DNA of 64,000 nt. Origin: Sinorhizobium sojae CCBAU 05684. GTDB taxonomy: Bacteria > Pseudomonadota > Alphaproteobacteria > Rhizobiales > Rhizobiaceae. Where the stretch lies: assembly GCF_002288525.1 (NCBI RefSeq), contig NZ_CP023069.1:310001-374000 (forward strand), written 5' to 3'. Below, in pieces: positions 29,008-38,813 of this stretch. A program made the position numbers and the translations under genes. The notes under the pieces are model-generated. The model was not told the DNA's origin. It was given only the letters and a program-made list of their open reading frames with translations, and searched no databases. How positions within the stretch are numbered: the stretch's first letter is position 1; the number at the start of each line of letters is the position of its first letter.

Positions 29008-29315
29008 ACAAGCTCACCCGCGTCCAGCTCCTCATCCTCGATGACTTTGGAACACATGCGCTCTCCGATCAGCAGCGCTTCCACCTCTTCGAAATCGTCG
29101 AGGAGCGCTATCAGAGAAAATCCACCCTGATCACAGCCCAAGTCCCCGTCGCAAGCTGGCACGACCTTATTGCCGACAGCACCGTCGCCGACGCCATACT
29201 CGATCGTATCGTGCACAATGCCCATCGCATCACCCTCCGGGGCGAGAGCATGCGAAAGCAAAAAAGCGCACCCCTCTTGACGGCTGCAGAAAACGGCGAA
29301 ATCAATCAGCCCTGA
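29008..29315 (+). pseudogene. istB: IstB helper ATPase, 3' part (split by IS66)
   Basis: Continues from 26174 across the IS66: SFPRL joins [20 protein letters not shown] (Walker B LLILDDFG), then [20 protein letters not shown] and [13 protein letters not shown]. The rejoined gene would encode 258 residues, the normal IstB size. Confidence 0.92.
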
Positions 29316-29402
29316 TGGTAACCAGGCTGCCGACGACCAACCTCGTCAAACTGTCCGGACTTTAGCGAAAGCGCTGTCCGGGATTTAGCGGAATCAATGT
29401 CC

Positions 29403-29937
29403 AGCTTTTGCGAAGCGCGCAAAGAGTCAGAAGCTACACTATGCTGCAATATTAATGCTATCATTATTCTGTAGGGTGACACTTTTGATGCAGAATGCTG
29501 CTTAATCGCCTAGGGAACCAAATTGGCTCCATTTGATGAGCCCCCATTTACGCACTACTATTATAATGACCCTGGCCTGCGTGTTGCACCCGTGAGCTCG
29601 GCTGGGATTTATCCTGGAGCGCAGCGAACCGATGATGATCGTCAGGACAACGGCAGTTCAGCGGTAACGCGACCCTGAGATAGGCGGATGGGGGCAAGGT
29701 CAATAACCGGACCGACAAAACGCTGTACGCCGCGCGCCGGCCGCGCCCTCGGTGTCGAGCGCCACGGACACAGCGCCAATTCAAACCAGAGCCGCTGTCA
29801 GAAAATAGGATTAGCCGCTCAGTTCCGTCCCTTTAGTGTCGTGTTCAGCGCTCAATTGCTATAGGGCCTGCCTCGTCCCCAGGCACGCACGACGTGCTGC
29901 GTCTGCTTCTCAAAGGTGAATGGTCATCACAGCAACG
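29403..29937. other. Intergenic, no gene supported
   Basis: The stretch between the IS21 right end and the T3SS region holds no recognisable gene, RNA or strong regulatory signal. Confidence 0.45.
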
Positions 29938-30486
29938 TTATCGCGATTGTGGCAAAGTACTCTGTTCGGACTTCCCTTCAAACGCAAGAGACAGATTGAG
30001 GTTATGGTGCAACATCTGATTCTCTGGGTTCGTTTCGAGAGCTTGCCGGTACAGCTCTTGTGCCGCGTCATGCCGCCCCTCAATGTCCAAGATGACTGCC
30101 TTCGCATTCAATGCACGCAAATTGTCTGGGGTCACGACCAAGACGTTGTCTAAAACCTGAAGCGCCTCATGCGGGCGTTTCTGCGCCACCAATGCTTTTG
30201 TAAGACGGATTGCCGCATCGACATTGCCTGGATGCTGCTTCAGATCATCCCGCAAAGCCCGCTCTTGAGCATCCTCACCGACGGCGCGCAAAATGCGTTG
30301 GCGCGTAGCCGCATTGATTTGGTTGGCGCCGAGCAATTGTGGGGCTGACGTCTCCTTCACTGAAAGAACGGGGTTATCCCACCTAGCACAACCGCCGAGA
30401 GGCAGAACGGAGAGTACTGCGAAGAGAACTAAGTTCAAACGAAATGAAAGCAACGGCGCGGCGACTCTATTCTCATGTGAATTCAT
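29938..30486 (-). CDS. TPR lipoprotein at the end of the T3SS operon (y4yS-like)
   Basis: A 182-residue lipoprotein with signal peptide and lipobox (VLSVLPLGGCA). TPR-type helices follow (NVDAAIRLTKALVAQKRPHE; DAAQELYRQALETNPENQML), similar to TadD proteins. It lies 17 bases after rhcV and is the last gene of the nopC-nopA-sctD-rhcV unit, the position of y4yS on pNGR234a (from memory). It may act as an outer-membrane pilotin for the secretin (inference). Confidence 0.75.
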   Translation of the reverse strand: MNSHENRVAAPLLSFRLNLVLFAVLSVLPLGGCARWDNPVLSVKETSAPQLLGANQINAATRQRILRAVGEDAQERALRDDLKQHPGNVDAAIRLTKALVAQKRPHEALQVLDNVLVVTPDNLRALNAKAVILDIEGRHDAAQELYRQALETNPENQMLHHNLNLSLAFEGKSEQSTLPQSR

Positions 30487-30502
30487 GTTTGGTTCTCACC
30501 TA

Positions 30503-32596
30503 TCATCCAGTAGTGGCAGAAGGGCGGAAACTGCGAGGTTCCCCTGACGTTCCATTACTGGGCGGGAGCCTGATGGATCCGGCGGGTTGAATTTTAAAAT
30601 CGGAGGCGAGGTCCTGATAAGACAGTACGGCAAGCTCGATACCGTTTCGGGTAAGAAAACCGCGGACGAAGCGTCGGACATCCATTGAAGTTAAGACGAT
30701 CGGGCGCGTCTGGCCCGGTGCCGTGCTCGAAAAGACCTGCCGCATTTGTGACAGCAGCGCCTCGCTTTGCCGATCCTCTAGTGCGAGGTAGGGGCCTGCA
30801 GCCGTTTCCCGAACCGCGCAGCGCACCACATCCTCAGTCTCACGTTCCATGACGAAGGCAGGTAGGACACCGTGTCTGCCATAGCGGTGACAGATCTGCC
30901 GCTTCATTCCAGAACGAACGTGTTCCGTGAGCAGGGCGACGTTTTGCTCACGTTCGCTCCATTCGGCCAATGCCTCCAAGACGAGCCGGGTATTTCGGAT
31001 TGGTATACCTTCGCCCAAGAGGCGGCGCAGCACATCTGCAATCCGGGGGATCGGCGTGGTACGCAGCACCTCCTTCACCAGATCAGAGTATTCCTGCTCC
31101 ATCCGGCCCAGTAGTTGGCGGGTCTCTTGGATACCCACCAAGCGCGGCGCATGGCAAGTCAACGTCGCATGGACACGCATCGCAAGGAGTTCGCTGGGAC
31201 TATGATGCCGGATACCGGCGGCTTTGAGCGCCGGCTCGTGGCTTTGTTCAACCCAAATTCTGTGGGTTTCAGGATCATGCCGAAAAGGGATGCCGCTTGA
31301 CTCAATCTTCTTCAGATCGTCTGCGAGGGAAAGCTGCGCCGGATTAATCAAATCCTGTTCGACGGGCACGCCTTCGACATCTATCCTGAATTGCGACTCG
31401 GGCAGCTGCTGGTCGACATCGACTGGGATCGGAGGAACGATAATGCCGAGATCGGCCGAGACTAGTTGGGAAATACGCGCAATGTGCTGCCGCAATTCGA
31501 CCTGGTCGATCGCATTCGTAAGGCTCGGCGCGAGGAAGACGCCAATGGGATTTGGCTGCGCAGCCACGTTTCGCGTTTGAGACTCCGCCGGAGTTACAGT
31601 TGTAGCATCGACTTTGTCGGCATCTAGGACGTCACCTTTGACGAAGCTTGCCGCCGCGAAGACTGCGGCCAACATAAAAAAGACAGGCAGAGGGAAACCA
31701 GGAACGAAGCCCATGGCCACCAGGACGCAGGCCGTCAACCGCAATGCTCGTGTACTGGCGGTGAGTTGATTGGCTATGTCCTCACCGAGGTTGAGTTTCG
31801 AAGCCCCAGTTACACGAGTAACCATGGTTGCCGCTGTAATTGAGAGCAGCAGGGCGGGAATCTGCGAGATTAACGCATCACCTATCGTCAGCAGAGTGTA
31901 GTGATGCAGCACCTGGGCGAACGACATGCCCTTCGAGAGCAGGCCGATGGAAATTCCGCCCAGCATGTTGATGCAGATAACCACTAGCCCGGCGATGGAA
32001 TCACCCTTCACAAACTTCATCGCGCCGTCCATCGCCCCATAAAGTTTGCTTTCTTTTTCTAATGCGGCGCGCCGCCTGCGGGATTCGTCGGCATCGATGT
32101 GACCGTTCCGCAACTCTGCGTCGATCGCCATTTGCTTGCCTGGCAAAGCATCGAGGGTGAAGCGCGCCGCCACTTCTGCCACGCGTTCGGCGCCTTTCGC
32201 GAGAACCATGAACTGCACCATGGTCACTACCAGAAATATAACGAAACCCACGACAATATTGCCTGAGATCACAAAACTGCCGAACGTGTGGATGATGCTG
32301 CCTGCCTCGCCCTCGGCCAGGATTAGTCGCGTCGTCGCGACGGTGAGCGCCAGACGGAATACCGTGGAAATCAAAATGACGCCGGGCAAAGAGGAAAAAT
32401 CAAGTGGCGTGCTGACATACAGGGCCGCCATCAGCAGCAGTACAGCCAAACCCATGTTGAAGCCTATCAGCGCATCGACCGCCACGACCGGTATTGGCAT
32501 GACCATCATACTGACGGCCAGAAGCAGCATCAACGCGACCATCAAGTCCGGGTTGGCCGGCGCATACTCGGTGAATTTACGCAGGGCGTTGGCCAT
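30503..32596 (-). CDS. rhcV: T3SS export gate protein SctV/RhcV
   Basis: A 697-residue FlhA/SctV-family inner-membrane protein. The N-terminal half has about seven transmembrane helices and the family signature LAKGAERVAEVAARFTLDAL then PGKQMAIDAE. The C-terminal cytoplasmic domain (IRHHSPSELLAMRVHATLTC ...) forms the nonameric ring that receives export substrates. Complete and in the expected place after sctD. Belongs to the operon controlled by the tts box at 34406. Confidence 0.97.
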   Translation of the reverse strand: MANALRKFTEYAPANPDLMVALMLLLAVSMMVMPIPVVAVDALIGFNMGLAVLLLMAALYVSTPLDFSSLPGVILISTVFRLALTVATTRLILAEGEAGSIIHTFGSFVISGNIVVGFVIFLVVTMVQFMVLAKGAERVAEVAARFTLDALPGKQMAIDAELRNGHIDADESRRRRAALEKESKLYGAMDGAMKFVKGDSIAGLVVICINMLGGISIGLLSKGMSFAQVLHHYTLLTIGDALISQIPALLLSITAATMVTRVTGASKLNLGEDIANQLTASTRALRLTACVLVAMGFVPGFPLPVFFMLAAVFAAASFVKGDVLDADKVDATTVTPAESQTRNVAAQPNPIGVFLAPSLTNAIDQVELRQHIARISQLVSADLGIIVPPIPVDVDQQLPESQFRIDVEGVPVEQDLINPAQLSLADDLKKIESSGIPFRHDPETHRIWVEQSHEPALKAAGIRHHSPSELLAMRVHATLTCHAPRLVGIQETRQLLGRMEQEYSDLVKEVLRTTPIPRIADVLRRLLGEGIPIRNTRLVLEALAEWSEREQNVALLTEHVRSGMKRQICHRYGRHGVLPAFVMERETEDVVRCAVRETAAGPYLALEDRQSEALLSQMRQVFSSTAPGQTRPIVLTSMDVRRFVRGFLTRNGIELAVLSYQDLASDFKIQPAGSIRLPPSNGTSGEPRSFRPSATTG

Positions 32597-32784
32597 GAGG
32601 TCCCTTCACGATCGTTTCTGAACACTCTGCTGCTACACAGGTGCAACGTAGCTCCAAGACCGCAGGCGCGTCGTCCGTGAGGCCGACCCCTGCAGCGGAT
32701 GGCTGCGCATAAGATTCAAAGGCAAGTGCGAAGTTGACCGGTCATCAAGTCTGTCCAAGATCGTCAGCCCTGCGCTGGAATACT

Positions 32785-33675
32785 TTAATACGGGAGAGCA
32801 GCAAGGCGGCCATTTCGGCTTAGCATTACGCGACCGTCCTCGATCCGTTCGACCATCCAACCATCGTCCAAAAGAGCGCCGACGAAATATTTCTCTCCTT
32901 TGATGACAAGATACGGAAGCGACCCACGCCAGACAGCTTCGACTGCGATTGCGGATGGCGCCTTCTCATCGTCGATAATCACTCCATTCAACAGCGCTAG
33001 AGCGCCCCTCGTGCGATGATCGAACCACTGCTGCACTTTATGCCAACTGATGGCCGAAGCAGACGTGACCGTGCCCTCGACTGTCACAACACCCTCAGCG
33101 GCGCTGATCTTAATGTTGGACAGACCGGCTCTGTCGACTTCCTGTTGGAGGGCTTTAGCGGCTGTGAATGCAGTCTCATCATCAGTGCGATTATCAGGCA
33201 GCTTGGGTTCCCGGGCATCACCAGATAAATCGGCGTTCGATACAACAGCGTTGTCGTAGTAAGAGAAAATGGCCGAGAGCACGCCGATCCCGAGAGAACC
33301 GAGCAACACCAAGGCGAGCACAGATATCGAGAGGCGTGGTTTACCGATCGAACCAGATGACGCTGCATCCTGCACTGACCAGAGAATGGACATCGCGCCT
33401 GCATGAATGACGACAGGAAGGGGCGCGACAACCCGCTCGCCTGCGGCAATATTCCCGTTTCCCTCTATGCTGAGACCGGCAGCAAGCGCCTCGACCTCAA
33501 GTGTTTTGCCCAGAAGAGTGACGCGAAAATGATGCGGCGCGAGGCCCTGCTCGACGAAGACTATGTCGGCGTCGAGGCCGCTACCGATCAAGCTGGTTTC
33601 TAGAGCCGTCGTACCAGTCAGTTCACAATAGAGCCCTGAGATAACTTTGAATTGAAGCGAAATGGCGTCGTTCAC
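32785..33675 (-). CDS. sctD: T3SS inner-membrane ring protein SctD (y4yQ-type)
   Basis: 296 residues: an N-terminal FHA-like cytoplasmic domain, one transmembrane helix (ISVLALVLLGSLGIGVLSAI) and periplasmic BON/ring-building domains (VVTVEGTVTSASAISWHKVQ). It forms the outer part of the inner-membrane ring with SctJ. It lies between nopA and rhcV, as in other rhizobial T3SS loci. A 188-base gap before rhcV holds no gene. Confidence 0.88.
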   Translation of the reverse strand: MNDAISLQFKVISGLYCELTGTTALETSLIGSGLDADIVFVEQGLAPHHFRVTLLGKTLEVEALAAGLSIEGNGNIAAGERVVAPLPVVIHAGAMSILWSVQDAASSGSIGKPRLSISVLALVLLGSLGIGVLSAIFSYYDNAVVSNADLSGDAREPKLPDNRTDDETAFTAAKALQQEVDRAGLSNIKISAAEGVVTVEGTVTSASAISWHKVQQWFDHRTRGALALLNGVIIDDEKAPSAIAVEAVWRGSLPYLVIKGEKYFVGALLDDGWMVERIEDGRVMLSRNGRLAALPY

Positions 33676-33781
33676 TGACGATATCCAGACAAAAGAGAAG
33701 CCGCACGGCGAGTGGCATGCGGCTCATCTCGGCTCCACTTCGTGCCAATTGTGCTACGCAGTGCCTAGAGCCCCATCCGCA

Positions 33782-33997
33782 TCACTGTACGCGTTCATCC
33801 GCCGCCTTCTTGGTTGTCTGGAGCTCGGTCGTAACAGTGCGCAGTAGCATACTCCTAGCCGTAGCCTCTGCGCTCACCGCTGCCAGTTCTGCGATTTGGG
33901 CCTGGAAGGCCGCAGCCCCAGCACCTTTGGCCGCTACGTTCTGGCCAGCCGCGGCGCCAGCTCCAACTGCACTCGTGACAGTACCTATTTTAGACAT
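33782..33997 (-). CDS. nopA: Probable T3SS needle/pilus subunit NopA (SctF)
   Basis: A 71-residue alanine-rich helical protein (MSKIGTVTSAVGAGAAAGQN, then AAFQAQIAELAAVSAEATAR and a charged tail KKAADERVQ). Small size, helical-hairpin composition and position between nopC and sctD match NopA, the needle protein of rhizobial T3SS. Needle proteins are poorly conserved, so the call rests largely on context. Confidence 0.6.
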   Translation of the reverse strand: MSKIGTVTSAVGAGAAAGQNVAAKGAGAAAFQAQIAELAAVSAEATARSMLLRTVTTELQTTKKAADERVQ

Positions 33998-34067
33998 GTC
34001 ATTTCCCTTTCTGTTACAATTGTGCCGTCACTAACGGCACGCACCTCCTGACGGGGGCCACCCAGCG

Positions 34068-34364
34068 TCAGGCATCCTCTTCAGTTTCTGCCATAGCTTC
34101 GTCGGCATCAGCCATGGCATCGTTCATAAGTTGCAGCGCAACCGATCGAAGAGCTAGTTCGAAGGCTTCGCTTTGAATTGCAGCCTGCGAGCGATCCCCA
34201 GAAATGGTCGGGCCATCCGTAACGCCGCTCCCGCGATCCGGCCTGTTGTGACCAGAGGGCCCGCCTGAATCGCGCGGCGGCTGTCCAGTCGAATGTCCAT
34301 GCCCCCCTTTGCGGGCCAGGGAAACGCCGATGGAGCCAACTCCACTTCCAATCACTCCGACCAT
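34068..34364 (-). CDS. nopC: Probable secreted protein NopC
   Basis: A 98-residue protein: glycine-rich N-terminus (MVGVIGSGVGSIGVSLARKG), a hydrophilic middle, then the helix FELALRSVALQLMNDAMADA and an acidic end. It is the first gene behind a near-perfect tts box and precedes nopA-sctD-rhcV, which is where nopC lies in S. fredii-type strains (from memory). NopC is a small T3-secreted effector there. Confidence 0.55.
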   Translation of the reverse strand: MVGVIGSGVGSIGVSLARKGGHGHSTGQPPRDSGGPSGHNRPDRGSGVTDGPTISGDRSQAAIQSEAFELALRSVALQLMNDAMADADEAMAETEEDA

Positions 34365-34405
34365 CAGCTACTCCTGCCTTAGCGGCGAATTGTAGATAAC
34401 ATCTA

Positions 34406-34435
34406 CTTATGAGCTCCAGCTTTCGAAAAGCTGAC
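34406..34435 (-). promoter_or_regulatory. tts box upstream of nopC-nopA-sctD-rhcV
   Basis: The minus strand reads GTCAGCTTTTCGAAAGCTGG, a full match to the core consensus GTCAGCTTnTCGAAAGCT. It lies about 40 bases upstream of nopC. Confidence 0.9.
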
Positions 34436-35065
34436 AATTGTCAAAAAAAGAAGCGCTATTGCATATAAACGTGCTGCACGATCTGGACTCCCTGGAACTC
34501 CGGCAGGCCGAGGCGGCGCTCAGTCCGATGCACTTGAGTGACATCAGCATACAACGGGCATGCCGACAGCAAGCGACAACCTGTTCGAAGAGCCGGTCGG
34601 CTCCAGGACAAAAAAACGCTAACGTGTGCAGTTGGACCAGCAGGGCGAGAAATTCGGCATTTTGCGCGAGCGTGAAGCTCTCTCAGGTTCGATGAAGCCT
34701 CGAATGCGCAAAGGCTTGCTTTACACGAAACTTCGGGCCGGCGAGACCAACTGCTTTGCGTATCGCCATTGCGGTGTCGGAGCCACCCGATGGCAAAAGA
34801 GGCCGGGCATCAAAGACGCTCCGGCCTCAATGTAAAGAACGGCCTCGAGGTGTTTTACGGGACTCGGGAGCAAAACCCCGAACGAACTACTACGATGGTC
34901 TCAAAGAAACCCTGCGTTCAAGCTCCTTTGCGCCTAAACACCGAATGGGTATCGCTCGTTAGCGCGTGGCAGTTTGTAACGCTCTTTCGTTCCCTGTCCA
35001 TGACATGAGGGCCGGTCTTGGCAGATGGGGCCCGGCCGTCGCGACCAAATCTGGCGAGAATCCGG
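34436..35065. other. Intergenic, no gene supported
   Basis: About 630 bases between nopP and the nopC promoter. Short open frames on the plus strand have no recognisable similarity. Confidence 0.45.
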
Positions 35066-35878
35066 TCACATGAAGTCATCTTCGTAAGTCTCGTAAGAGC
35101 AGCTGGTTGAACACTGTGCGGTTTCAGCATCCTCAAATTTGCGGAGATAGAGCGGCGGTTTGTCTTTACGCCGCCATTCAGCGGCACTGGTCTGCGTCCA
35201 TTTGTCGGGATGCTGTTTGGGGTCAAGGACCATGTCGCAATCATCCACTTCAACAAACCCCATCATCGCTGCACGGGCTTTCGCCTCTGGGTTTTCCGCG
35301 CGCCAGTTCAGCAACGGTCGTTCGCCGTCCCTCCGAAGTTGGTGCTCGAGCAGAATATCGCCTGCATTCTCAACGAGAGGATGGGCGACTTGAAGATCCA
35401 CGGTGGAGGTAATCTCTTGGTGACCAGGAAATTGGTCTCTCCAACTTTTGGATTCGAACTCTTCTTCCATGCTGAACCCACCTTCCGTTCTCATCAGTCC
35501 AACACACTGGTTTCCCAACTGGTAACTGAAATATCGAGCGTTCTCAGAATCCCGACGAATGCCGTATTGCTGAGCAACGTCCGCAGTGCGTCTGGCTTTT
35601 GCGGACACGAAGTCTGAATATTCCTGTGGATTGTCGGCGATGTCAGTGATTTCTTTGCCATGAAATTTCCTGATCTCCCTCCTGAACGTCTTCAGATCAA
35701 TCGGCACGACCGGAGGTTCGTGATCGAGGGTATATCTGGATGAACCGCCGTTGGAATCCGATCTGTCTAAGTGCATTCGGGCAAACGTGTCCGCGAACTC
35801 TTGGGTTTCTGCATCCGTTTGCTTGCTGGCACTCTGCGTGTAGTGGAAATCGGACGAGCTATCAATTCGACCGTACAT
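35066..35878 (-). CDS. nopP: Type III effector NopP
   Basis: A 270-residue secreted effector delivered into host cells; NopP proteins are phosphorylated by plant kinases and can decide host range. It begins MYGRIDSSSDFHYTQSASKQ, the characteristic NopP start, and contains the conserved stretches DIADNPQEYSDFVSAKARRT and YFSYQLGNQCVGLMRTEGGF, then GFVEVDDCDMVLDPKQHPDK. A tts box lies 63 bases upstream. It looks complete. Confidence 0.88.
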   Translation of the reverse strand: MYGRIDSSSDFHYTQSASKQTDAETQEFADTFARMHLDRSDSNGGSSRYTLDHEPPVVPIDLKTFRREIRKFHGKEITDIADNPQEYSDFVSAKARRTADVAQQYGIRRDSENARYFSYQLGNQCVGLMRTEGGFSMEEEFESKSWRDQFPGHQEITSTVDLQVAHPLVENAGDILLEHQLRRDGERPLLNWRAENPEAKARAAMMGFVEVDDCDMVLDPKQHPDKWTQTSAAEWRRKDKPPLYLRKFEDAETAQCSTSCSYETYEDDFM

Positions 35879-35940
35879 GGCGATCTTGTACTCCTATTTT
35901 TTCGCATTGAGAGCGGCTGGCTAGGGGAAACGGGTCAAGA

Positions 35941-35969
35941 TAGACCCGCACAACTGACGTTCAGCTGAC
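35941..35969 (-). promoter_or_regulatory. tts box upstream of nopP (imperfect)
   Basis: The minus strand reads GTCAGCTGAACGTCAGTTGT and ends GGGTCTA. It keeps the GTCAGCT, CG and final CTA positions of the consensus but is weaker than the others. Confidence 0.6.
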
Positions 35970-36169
35970 TAGTGGGACTTTCAGCGCGGACAAAAAGCTT
36001 TCTACCGCTATTTGCCAATACTCGGGTTCACTGGCTCTGTTGCTGCTTGCGCGGACGGCCGGAGCTCGGAACCATTGAACCATTATCGGCTTGGGTGGCA
36101 GATCTGGCTGGAACGGACGTGTCGTGGAAGTTTGGGCTTAAGCCTACTGTTTGCGCCGCCGCGTTTCCA

Positions 36170-36320
36170 ATTTGCTGAAGCGTCGACGTTATCGCTGAGG
36201 TTCGCAGCATTTGACGCCATCTGTAGAAAAAAATGAACGATCGATCTCGTGGCGACGAGCAATGTCCGCCACAGACGTGTTGCCATTCGAAGTCTACGAC
36301 CCTGTTGCTTTAACCCGGGC
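36170..36320 (-). pseudogene. IS66/IS3-type OrfA HTH fragment
   Basis: The minus strand reads GNTSVADIARRHEIDRSFF, like the HTH of IS66 TnpA or IS3 OrfA (TSVAEVARRHGINRSLLFRWR), then loses the frame. No other part of an element is seen nearby. Confidence 0.45.
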
Positions 36321-36673
36321 ACGCGTCATGACGCGGGAACTCTGCACGCACGGATATGGCGGGGGCGCCGGACCAGCGTCCCTGCGGCCGCCGTTACGTC
36401 CGACCCCAACACGTGCGGCACCTCTATCGATTCTCAGCCACAACTACCATTTGAAACAACGTGTCGCCACCGACGGACATGCCAAACCTGAACGACAAGC
36501 GCGAGCCACGTTTGCCGCCATTCGCAGAACCGATTGCCAGATGATCCCGCCGTGCGATGTGCTTGCGGCAGCACTGTTTCTTCCTGGGCCATCCATTGCG
36601 TCCCGACTTAAAGCCAAAGGAATCACGCCCGGAAGTCAATGTCTTCAAAGTTCTTTTCCGAATTCAGGGATGC
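36321..36673. other. Gap after rhcU, no gene supported
   Basis: Open frames here lack recognisable domains. It lies between the IS fragment and the end of rhcU. Confidence 0.4.
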
Positions 36674-37711
36674 TCAGGCCAAACCTGCGGCCAAGAGTGC
36701 TCTCGCGATGGGCTCGAAATATTGCATGGGGATGGCGGTGCCCAGTTTCGTTGTGCTCATGAGTTGGTGCGCTAGGACATGATCATCGACAATCTTGAGA
36801 CGCAGATTCTGCGCCTCGCGAAACATATCTGAAGCGGCCTCGCCCTCGGCGCGGCAAACTAAGATCGGAACTCCGGTCTCACCACGAACGTAACGCAGAC
36901 CGATCAGCACCGCAGTTCCTCTGTAGACTAACGTGGCGCGATGCACACCAAGCGGAGGCTCGCTAGCCATCTCGTTGCGAATGCGACGCCGTTCACCCTT
37001 CAATTCTGGCGTTCCTTGCTGTTCCTTCAACTCGCGCTTTATTTCCGTCTTCGTCATGCGCATTTCACGCAGAAATAGCGCACGCTGCAACAGCAGATCG
37101 ATCAGTCCGCCGATCAGAAGTGCGCCGGCGCCAATTCCGATCAGCTGTTTCGCTCCGGTAAAGACGACGCCGAAACAGCCCATTCCGCAGACCGGCAGAT
37201 ACACCATCGTCTTCCATAAACCGAGAAAGAAGAGGGAAAAGGTCCCGCCGAGAACCAACACCTTGAACAGCGTTTTGCCAACCTCGACTGCCGAACGCGC
37301 CGACCCCAAGCGCTTCAGCCATTGAAAAGGATTGATTTTTTCGAAGTTGGGCTTCATTGGCTCGAGAGAGAATACAAATCCTCTATTGGCCAGTAATGCA
37401 GCCAAGATTACCGCGCCAAAAAGAGCTGAGAGCAGCGGGCCAACGGTTGCCAGGGTGAGTTCGACTAGCAGAACCAGCGCCTGCCGGACCGCGAGATTGA
37501 AAGGCAGGTTTTGCAGCTTGTCGGTTAATAGTAGCGCTTCCCTGCATTTATCTTCGATAACGCTACCTCTTAGCCATAAGTAGGCAAGCCCAGCGCAAGT
37601 GGCGGCCGCGCGGACAAAATCCGAGCTACGCGGTATTTGACCTCTTTTGCGCGCGTCGCTCAGCTTCTTAGGGGTAGCGCCGTGTGATTTCTCTTCGCTC
37701 GTATCGCTCAT
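36674..37711 (-). CDS. rhcU: T3SS export switch protein SctU/RhcU
   Basis: A 345-residue FlhB/SctU-family inner-membrane protein that controls substrate switching. The N-terminal signature [20 protein letters not shown] and four membrane segments are present, then the cytoplasmic linker. The ATG at 37711 overlaps the rhcT stop (ATGA). Oddity: the autocleavage motif NPTH, expected before the AVALRY-like stretch, reads YRGT here ([20 protein letters not shown]), so cleavage may not occur. The rest of the C-terminal domain (HVLAHQL...PIARALL) looks normal. Confidence 0.93.
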   Translation of the reverse strand: MSDTSEEKSHGATPKKLSDARKRGQIPRSSDFVRAAATCAGLAYLWLRGSVIEDKCREALLLTDKLQNLPFNLAVRQALVLLVELTLATVGPLLSALFGAVILAALLANRGFVFSLEPMKPNFEKINPFQWLKRLGSARSAVEVGKTLFKVLVLGGTFSLFFLGLWKTMVYLPVCGMGCFGVVFTGAKQLIGIGAGALLIGGLIDLLLQRALFLREMRMTKTEIKRELKEQQGTPELKGERRRIRNEMASEPPLGVHRATLVYRGTAVLIGLRYVRGETGVPILVCRAEGEAASDMFREAQNLRLKIVDDHVLAHQLMSTTKLGTAIPMQYFEPIARALLAAGLA

Positions 37712-38526
37712 TTCAGCAACTTGTCGAGCCACCCAAGCGTGCCGTCCGCTTGCGTGATCTCAAGTTTAATGCCCTCGAGCAAATAGGTAGCGTAGGTAAC
37801 CATGATGATCGGAAAGACGATATTCTTGATCGGCGGGGAGAGCTGGCCAGATTTGAATTGTGGCGCAAAGCGACGTAGCATCATCATTGATATATCAATC
37901 AGTCCCAAAAAGAAGACTACAGGCCCCGAGACTAATAATGTCGTGCGCATGATGTGGTCGAGGAGCCCGAATAACTCCACTGCGCCTTGGGTACTCAATG
38001 TTGGCTGAAACCGATATACGGGCCAGATTGAGTAGCTACCATAGAGGGCGCTGAGCACAGCTTCCACGCCCCCCGCTGCGACGAAGATCGTAATTGCAGT
38101 GATTCCGAGAAATACTCCCATAGCGGAAGCCTGACTGCTCGTTGCTGGGTCGGCCTGAGTAGACGGGCTGGTGATGCCGCGCTGGTTGTCGATAAACTCA
38201 CCCGCAGCCTGAAGGCCCCATAAAGGAATTCCGAGAAAAGTGCCAAGTAGCACGCCGACAAACACCTCCTTTAGTCCGAGCAGGGGTATCTGGATCAGAC
38301 TTGTTTCCGGATCCAGCGCCTGCAATCCGTCGCTGACGTGTGCCAAGCAGGGTAGTCCGAAGGCGATAGCCAGGCAGCCGCGGATCAGCCCGCCAATTTG
38401 AGATCGTGTAAATACAGGAAGGATCAGCATTATGCCCAGCGCGCGGGCCGCTCCAAGACCGGCTGCCGCAACGAGTTCGATAGCCGCATGGAGCAAGATC
38501 TGAATCTCGGCAGGTGACAAATACAT
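37708..38526 (-). CDS. rhcT: T3SS export apparatus protein SctT/RhcT
   Basis: A 272-residue FliR/SctT-family protein with six or so membrane helices ([40 protein letters not shown]). It forms the core of the export gate with SctR and SctS. Overlaps rhcU at its 3' end and follows rhcS by 8 bases. Confidence 0.96.
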   Translation of the reverse strand: MYLSPAEIQILLHAAIELVAAAGLGAARALGIMLILPVFTRSQIGGLIRGCLAIAFGLPCLAHVSDGLQALDPETSLIQIPLLGLKEVFVGVLLGTFLGIPLWGLQAAGEFIDNQRGITSPSTQADPATSSQASAMGVFLGITAITIFVAAGGVEAVLSALYGSYSIWPVYRFQPTLSTQGAVELFGLLDHIMRTTLLVSGPVVFFLGLIDISMMMLRRFAPQFKSGQLSPPIKNIVFPIIMVTYATYLLEGIKLEITQADGTLGWLDKLLK

Positions 38527-38534
38527 AGCGCAGA

Positions 38535-38813
38535 CTAATAGCCGAGTGTCATTGCTGGAAACTCGGTAAAGATCTGGTCCGCGAGCTCGATGAGCGGAGC
38601 GCTCAGCACAGGCGCAAACAGGCCAATCACCGCGACAACGACCAGGAGCTTCACAGTGAGTGGCAGGCTTTCATCCTGGATCTGCGTTGCTGCCTGGATG
38701 ATGCCAATGGTTAGGCCAACAATCACCGATGCAATGAGCGGTGGCAGAATCCAGATCATGAAAACCACCAGTGATTGGCTCATTAGACTAACAATACTGG
38801 ATCCGGTAATCAT
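38535..38813 (-). CDS. rhcS: T3SS export apparatus protein SctS/RhcS
   Basis: A 92-residue FliQ/SctS-family protein with two membrane helices; [20 protein letters not shown] followed by TQIQDESLP is diagnostic. Its start overlaps the rhcR stop by 4 bases. Confidence 0.96.
   Translation of the reverse strand: MITGSSIVSLMSQSLVVFMIWILPPLIASVIVGLTIGIIQAATQIQDESLPLTVKLLVVVAVIGLFAPVLSAPLIELADQIFTEFPAMTLGY

Larger units (their letters stand above)
23984..29402 (+). mobile_element. IS21-family element, interrupted by an IS66 element
   Basis: The left end (from about 23984) has several copies of a TCCGGACA / ATCCCGGACAG motif. The right end has the same motifs inverted (ATTCCGCTAAATCCCGGACAG, shared as inverted copies). 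Multiple terminal transposase-binding repeats are typical of IS21. It carries istA and istB; istB is split by IS66. Exact ends are uncertain by a few bases. Confidence 0.8.
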
